Below, one piece after another: positions 62,211-64,000 of a stretch of DNA of 64,000 nucleotides. A program made the translations under genes and the position numbers. Source of the stretch: an uncultured Lachnospiraceae bacterium (lineage in GTDB: Bacteria; Bacillota; Clostridia; Lachnospirales; Lachnospiraceae); assembly GCA_902476265.1 (NCBI GenBank), contig CABSCP010000007.1, positions 1-64,000 of the forward strand, in the 5' to 3' direction. Each line of letters starts with the position of its first letter. Position 1 is the first letter of the stretch. The notes beneath the pieces were generated by a model. The model was not told the DNA's origin and did not search any database. It saw nothing but the letters and a program-made list of their open reading frames with translations.

Positions 62211-63278
62211 ATGAGAGATAAAATCCTCGTTGTAGATGACATGGAAGTAAACCGCGCGATCCTGAGTACGATTTTTGAAAATGAATATGAAGTCCTTCTG
62301 GCGGAGGATGGTGGCCAGGCAATTGAGATCATAGGGGAATGCGGGGCAGAGCTTTCCGCAATCCTGCTGGATATTGTGATGCCTAATATTGACGGTTTCG
62401 GCGTGCTGGATTATTTACACCGGAACCAGTACATGACGTCAGTTCCGGTGATTCTGATCACCAGCGACACCTCCTATGAATCCAAGCGCAGAGGGTATGA
62501 GATGGGAGTTTCCGATTTCATCAGCAAACCCTTTGAACCGGATATCGTAACCAGACGTGTACATAATCTGATCGAGTTGTATCACCATAAGAATAATCTG
62601 GAAGAGATCGTGGAGAAGCAGACCCGGGAGATCCGGGAGAAGAATGATAAGCTTTCCGCAATGAACGAGCATATCATCAATATGCTGGGCACCATCGTGG
62701 AATTCAGAAGCCTGGAGTCCGGAAACCATATTTACCGGGTGCGCTCTTTTACGGATATCCTGCTCCGGCGTCTGATGGAAGATTTCCCGGAATATGGGAT
62801 CACCAGAGAACAGGCGGAAGTGATTTCTTTTGCATCCGTCATGCATGATGTGGGCAAGATCGCAATTCCGGACAGCATTCTCATGAAACCGGGGCGGCTG
62901 ACGGATGACGAATTTGAACTGATGAAGACCCACACCCAGCGGGGAGCGGAGATCATCGATAAGATTTTTATTTCCGATGATGAAGTGTTCAAAAATTATT
63001 GTTATGAAATCGCCCTGTACCATCATGAAAAGTATGACGGAGGCGGATATCCGGAGCATCTTAAGGGAGATGAAATCCCGATATCGGCACAGGTGGTTTC
63101 CATCGCGGATGTCTATGATGCGCTCACCAGCGAGCGGGTATATAAGGCGGCTTTTTCCTATGAAAAGGCATATCTGATGATATTAAACGGGGAATGCGGG
63201 ATCTTCAATCCCAAGCTGATCACCTGCTTTAAAAAGGCGAAGAAGGAATTTGAAAAAAAAGCGGAAGAACTTCAATGA
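62211..63278 (+). CDS. Response regulator with HD-GYP c-di-GMP phosphodiesterase
   Basis: 355 aa. The receiver domain (1-120) has D8/D9 (LVVDDME), phospho-acceptor in ILLDIVMPNIDGFG and Lys in ISKPFEP. A coiled-coil linker leads to an HD-GYP domain with HDVGKIAIPDSI, HTQRGAEI, HHEKYDGGGYPEHLKGDEIP and DVYDALTSERVYK, all metal ligands being visible. It should hydrolyse cyclic-di-GMP, opposing the GGDEF proteins in this window. It follows the Hpt gene by about 50 bases. Confidence 0.94.
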   Translation: MRDKILVVDDMEVNRAILSTIFENEYEVLLAEDGGQAIEIIGECGAELSAILLDIVMPNIDGFGVLDYLHRNQYMTSVPVILITSDTSYESKRRGYEMGVSDFISKPFEPDIVTRRVHNLIELYHHKNNLEEIVEKQTREIREKNDKLSAMNEHIINMLGTIVEFRSLESGNHIYRVRSFTDILLRRLMEDFPEYGITREQAEVISFASVMHDVGKIAIPDSILMKPGRLTDDEFELMKTHTQRGAEIIDKIFISDDEVFKNYCYEIALYHHEKYDGGGYPEHLKGDEIPISAQVVSIADVYDALTSERVYKAAFSYEKAYLMILNGECGIFNPKLITCFKKAKKEFEKKAEELQ

Positions 63279-63283
63279 ACAAA

Positions 63284-63317
63284 GGCTGTACACCGTAAGG
63301 GGTATGGCTTTTTTTCT
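63284..63317 (+). terminator. Terminator after the HD-GYP gene
   Basis: AGGCTGTACACC pairs with GGGGTATGGCTT (wobbles and one mismatch) around GTAA, followed by a long T-rich run. Confidence 0.65.
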
Positions 63318-63334
63318 CTTTCGATAATTTTCAC

Positions 63335-63363
63335 TTTCCGTATGAAAGAATCTATGCTATACT
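63335..63363 (+). promoter_or_regulatory. Candidate pyrH promoter
   Basis: TTTCCG, 17 bases, TATACT, about 50 bases before pyrH. A small hairpin GGCCG-CTTGA-CGGCC (63375-63389) lies in the leader. Confidence 0.45.
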
Positions 63364-63415
63364 GTCACCATAAAGGCCGCTTGACGGCCGTATTACTGTT
63401 ACGGAAGGTGAGAAG

Positions 63416-64000
63416 ATGCAGAGAATTTTATTAAAACTGAGCGGCGAAGCGCTGGCTGGTGATAAGAAGACAGGCTTCGATGAGCCCACCGTAAGAGCGG
63501 TGGCATTACAGGTAAAGCAGCTGGTGGATGACGGGATCCAGGTCGGCATCGTGATCGGCGGCGGCAATTTCTGGAGAGGGAGGACCAGCGAGCACATCGA
63601 CCGGACCAAAGCGGATCAGATCGGGATGCTGGCTACGGTGATGAACTGCATCTATGTTTCCGAGATTTTCCGTTCTGTGGGAATGATGACGAACATCCTG
63701 ACTCCCTTTGAATGCGGCTCCTTTACGAAGCTTTTTTCCAAGGACCGGGCGAACAAGTATTTTGAAAAGGGCATGGTGGTCTTTTTTGCGGGAGGCACCG
63801 GACATCCCTATTTTTCCACGGACACGGGAGTTGTGCTCAGAGCCATTGAAGTGGAGGCTGACGTGATCCTTCTGGCCAAGGCGGTAGACGGCGTTTATGA
63901 TGATGATCCCAGGACCAATCCGGCCGCGGAGAAATATGAAGAGGTCACCATCCAGGAAGTGATCGATAAGAACCTGCAGGTGGTGGACATGACGGCGTCC
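63416..64000 (+). CDS. pyrH: UMP kinase PyrH (cut by window end)
   Basis: 195 codons to the edge. Begins MQRILLKLSGEALAGD, then VGIVIGGGNFWRGR, FAGGTGHPYFSTDTG and LAKAVDGVYDDDP, the hallmarks of the amino-acid-kinase-fold UMP kinase. It phosphorylates UMP to UDP. GGTGAG precedes the ATG. Usually it follows rpsB-tsf; here the pilus operon and the Hpt/HD-GYP unit intervene. Confidence 0.97.
   Translation, partial: MQRILLKLSGEALAGDKKTGFDEPTVRAVALQVKQLVDDGIQVGIVIGGGNFWRGRTSEHIDRTKADQIGMLATVMNCIYVSEIFRSVGMMTNILTPFECGSFTKLFSKDRANKYFEKGMVVFFAGGTGHPYFSTDTGVVLRAIEVEADVILLAKAVDGVYDDDPRTNPAAEKYEEVTIQEVIDKNLQVVDMTAS

Overview
The window reads as a chromosome segment of an anaerobic, endospore-forming Clostridia, most likely a Lachnospiraceae member. 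The evidence is gpr, spoIIP and sigK, a sigma-K lacking a pro-sequence, CodY, the synteny rpsT-gpr-spoIIP-lepA-hemW and comM-dprA-topA-codY-rpsB-tsf, lipoproteins with Gram-positive signal peptides, strong AGGAGG-type ribosome sites, and family-specific proteins such as DUF4860 and DUF4869. Genus cannot be fixed from this alone. I had no database; every call rests on motif and family recognition.

Layout. 1-2.4 kb: AT-rich mobile-element or prophage remnant. It holds two convergent phage-tail-like 3' cassettes that share an inverted 16-nt in-frame sequence, and a membrane protein with a truncated paralog. Its right edge interrupts an ABC substrate-binding protein gene. 3.1-7.5 kb: housekeeping (pcrA, a small membrane protein, rlmD). 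7.6-21.8 kb: signalling block with a sensor diguanylate cyclase, then a divergent nine-gene chemosensory operon (CheW-like, cheR, cheY, MCP, cheC, cheD, REC-GGDEF, cheA, cheW; no cheB, no flagellar genes), followed by a sodium/alanine symporter, a cache-GGDEF protein and a sodium:neurotransmitter-type symporter. 21.8-28.9 kb: yitT, trxA with a Crp/Fnr-type operator, a Crp/Fnr regulator, a sugar isomerase-like protein, a WYL regulator, a zinc-ribbon protein, a short catalase and uridine phosphorylase. 28.9-36.2 kb: rpsT, gpr, spoIIP, a 275-bp palindromic repeat, lepA, hemW, dus. 36.2-46.1 kb: glycan-use locus (ROK repressor, dehydrogenase, isomerase, GH38 alpha-mannosidase, two permeases, binding lipoprotein; no ATPase). 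46.1-48.6 kb: sigK, then an AT-rich DUF4869/P-loop ATPase pair. 48.8-56.5 kb: comM, dprA, topA, codY, rpsB, tsf. 56.6-61.5 kb: minus-strand type IV pilus-like operon. 61.8-64 kb: Hpt protein, REC-HD-GYP phosphodiesterase, start of pyrH.

How it fits together. Three GGDEF proteins and one HD-GYP protein lie in the same 55 kb as a chemosensory array without flagella and a PilT-containing pilus operon. This suggests, by inference, a cyclic-di-GMP and chemosensory circuit acting on surface motility or adhesion. The mannosidase locus is a self-contained catabolic unit under a ROK repressor whose probable operator is visible. The least explained items are the invertible-looking tail cassettes at the left edge, the DUF4869/ATPase pair, and the long palindromic repeat before lepA.
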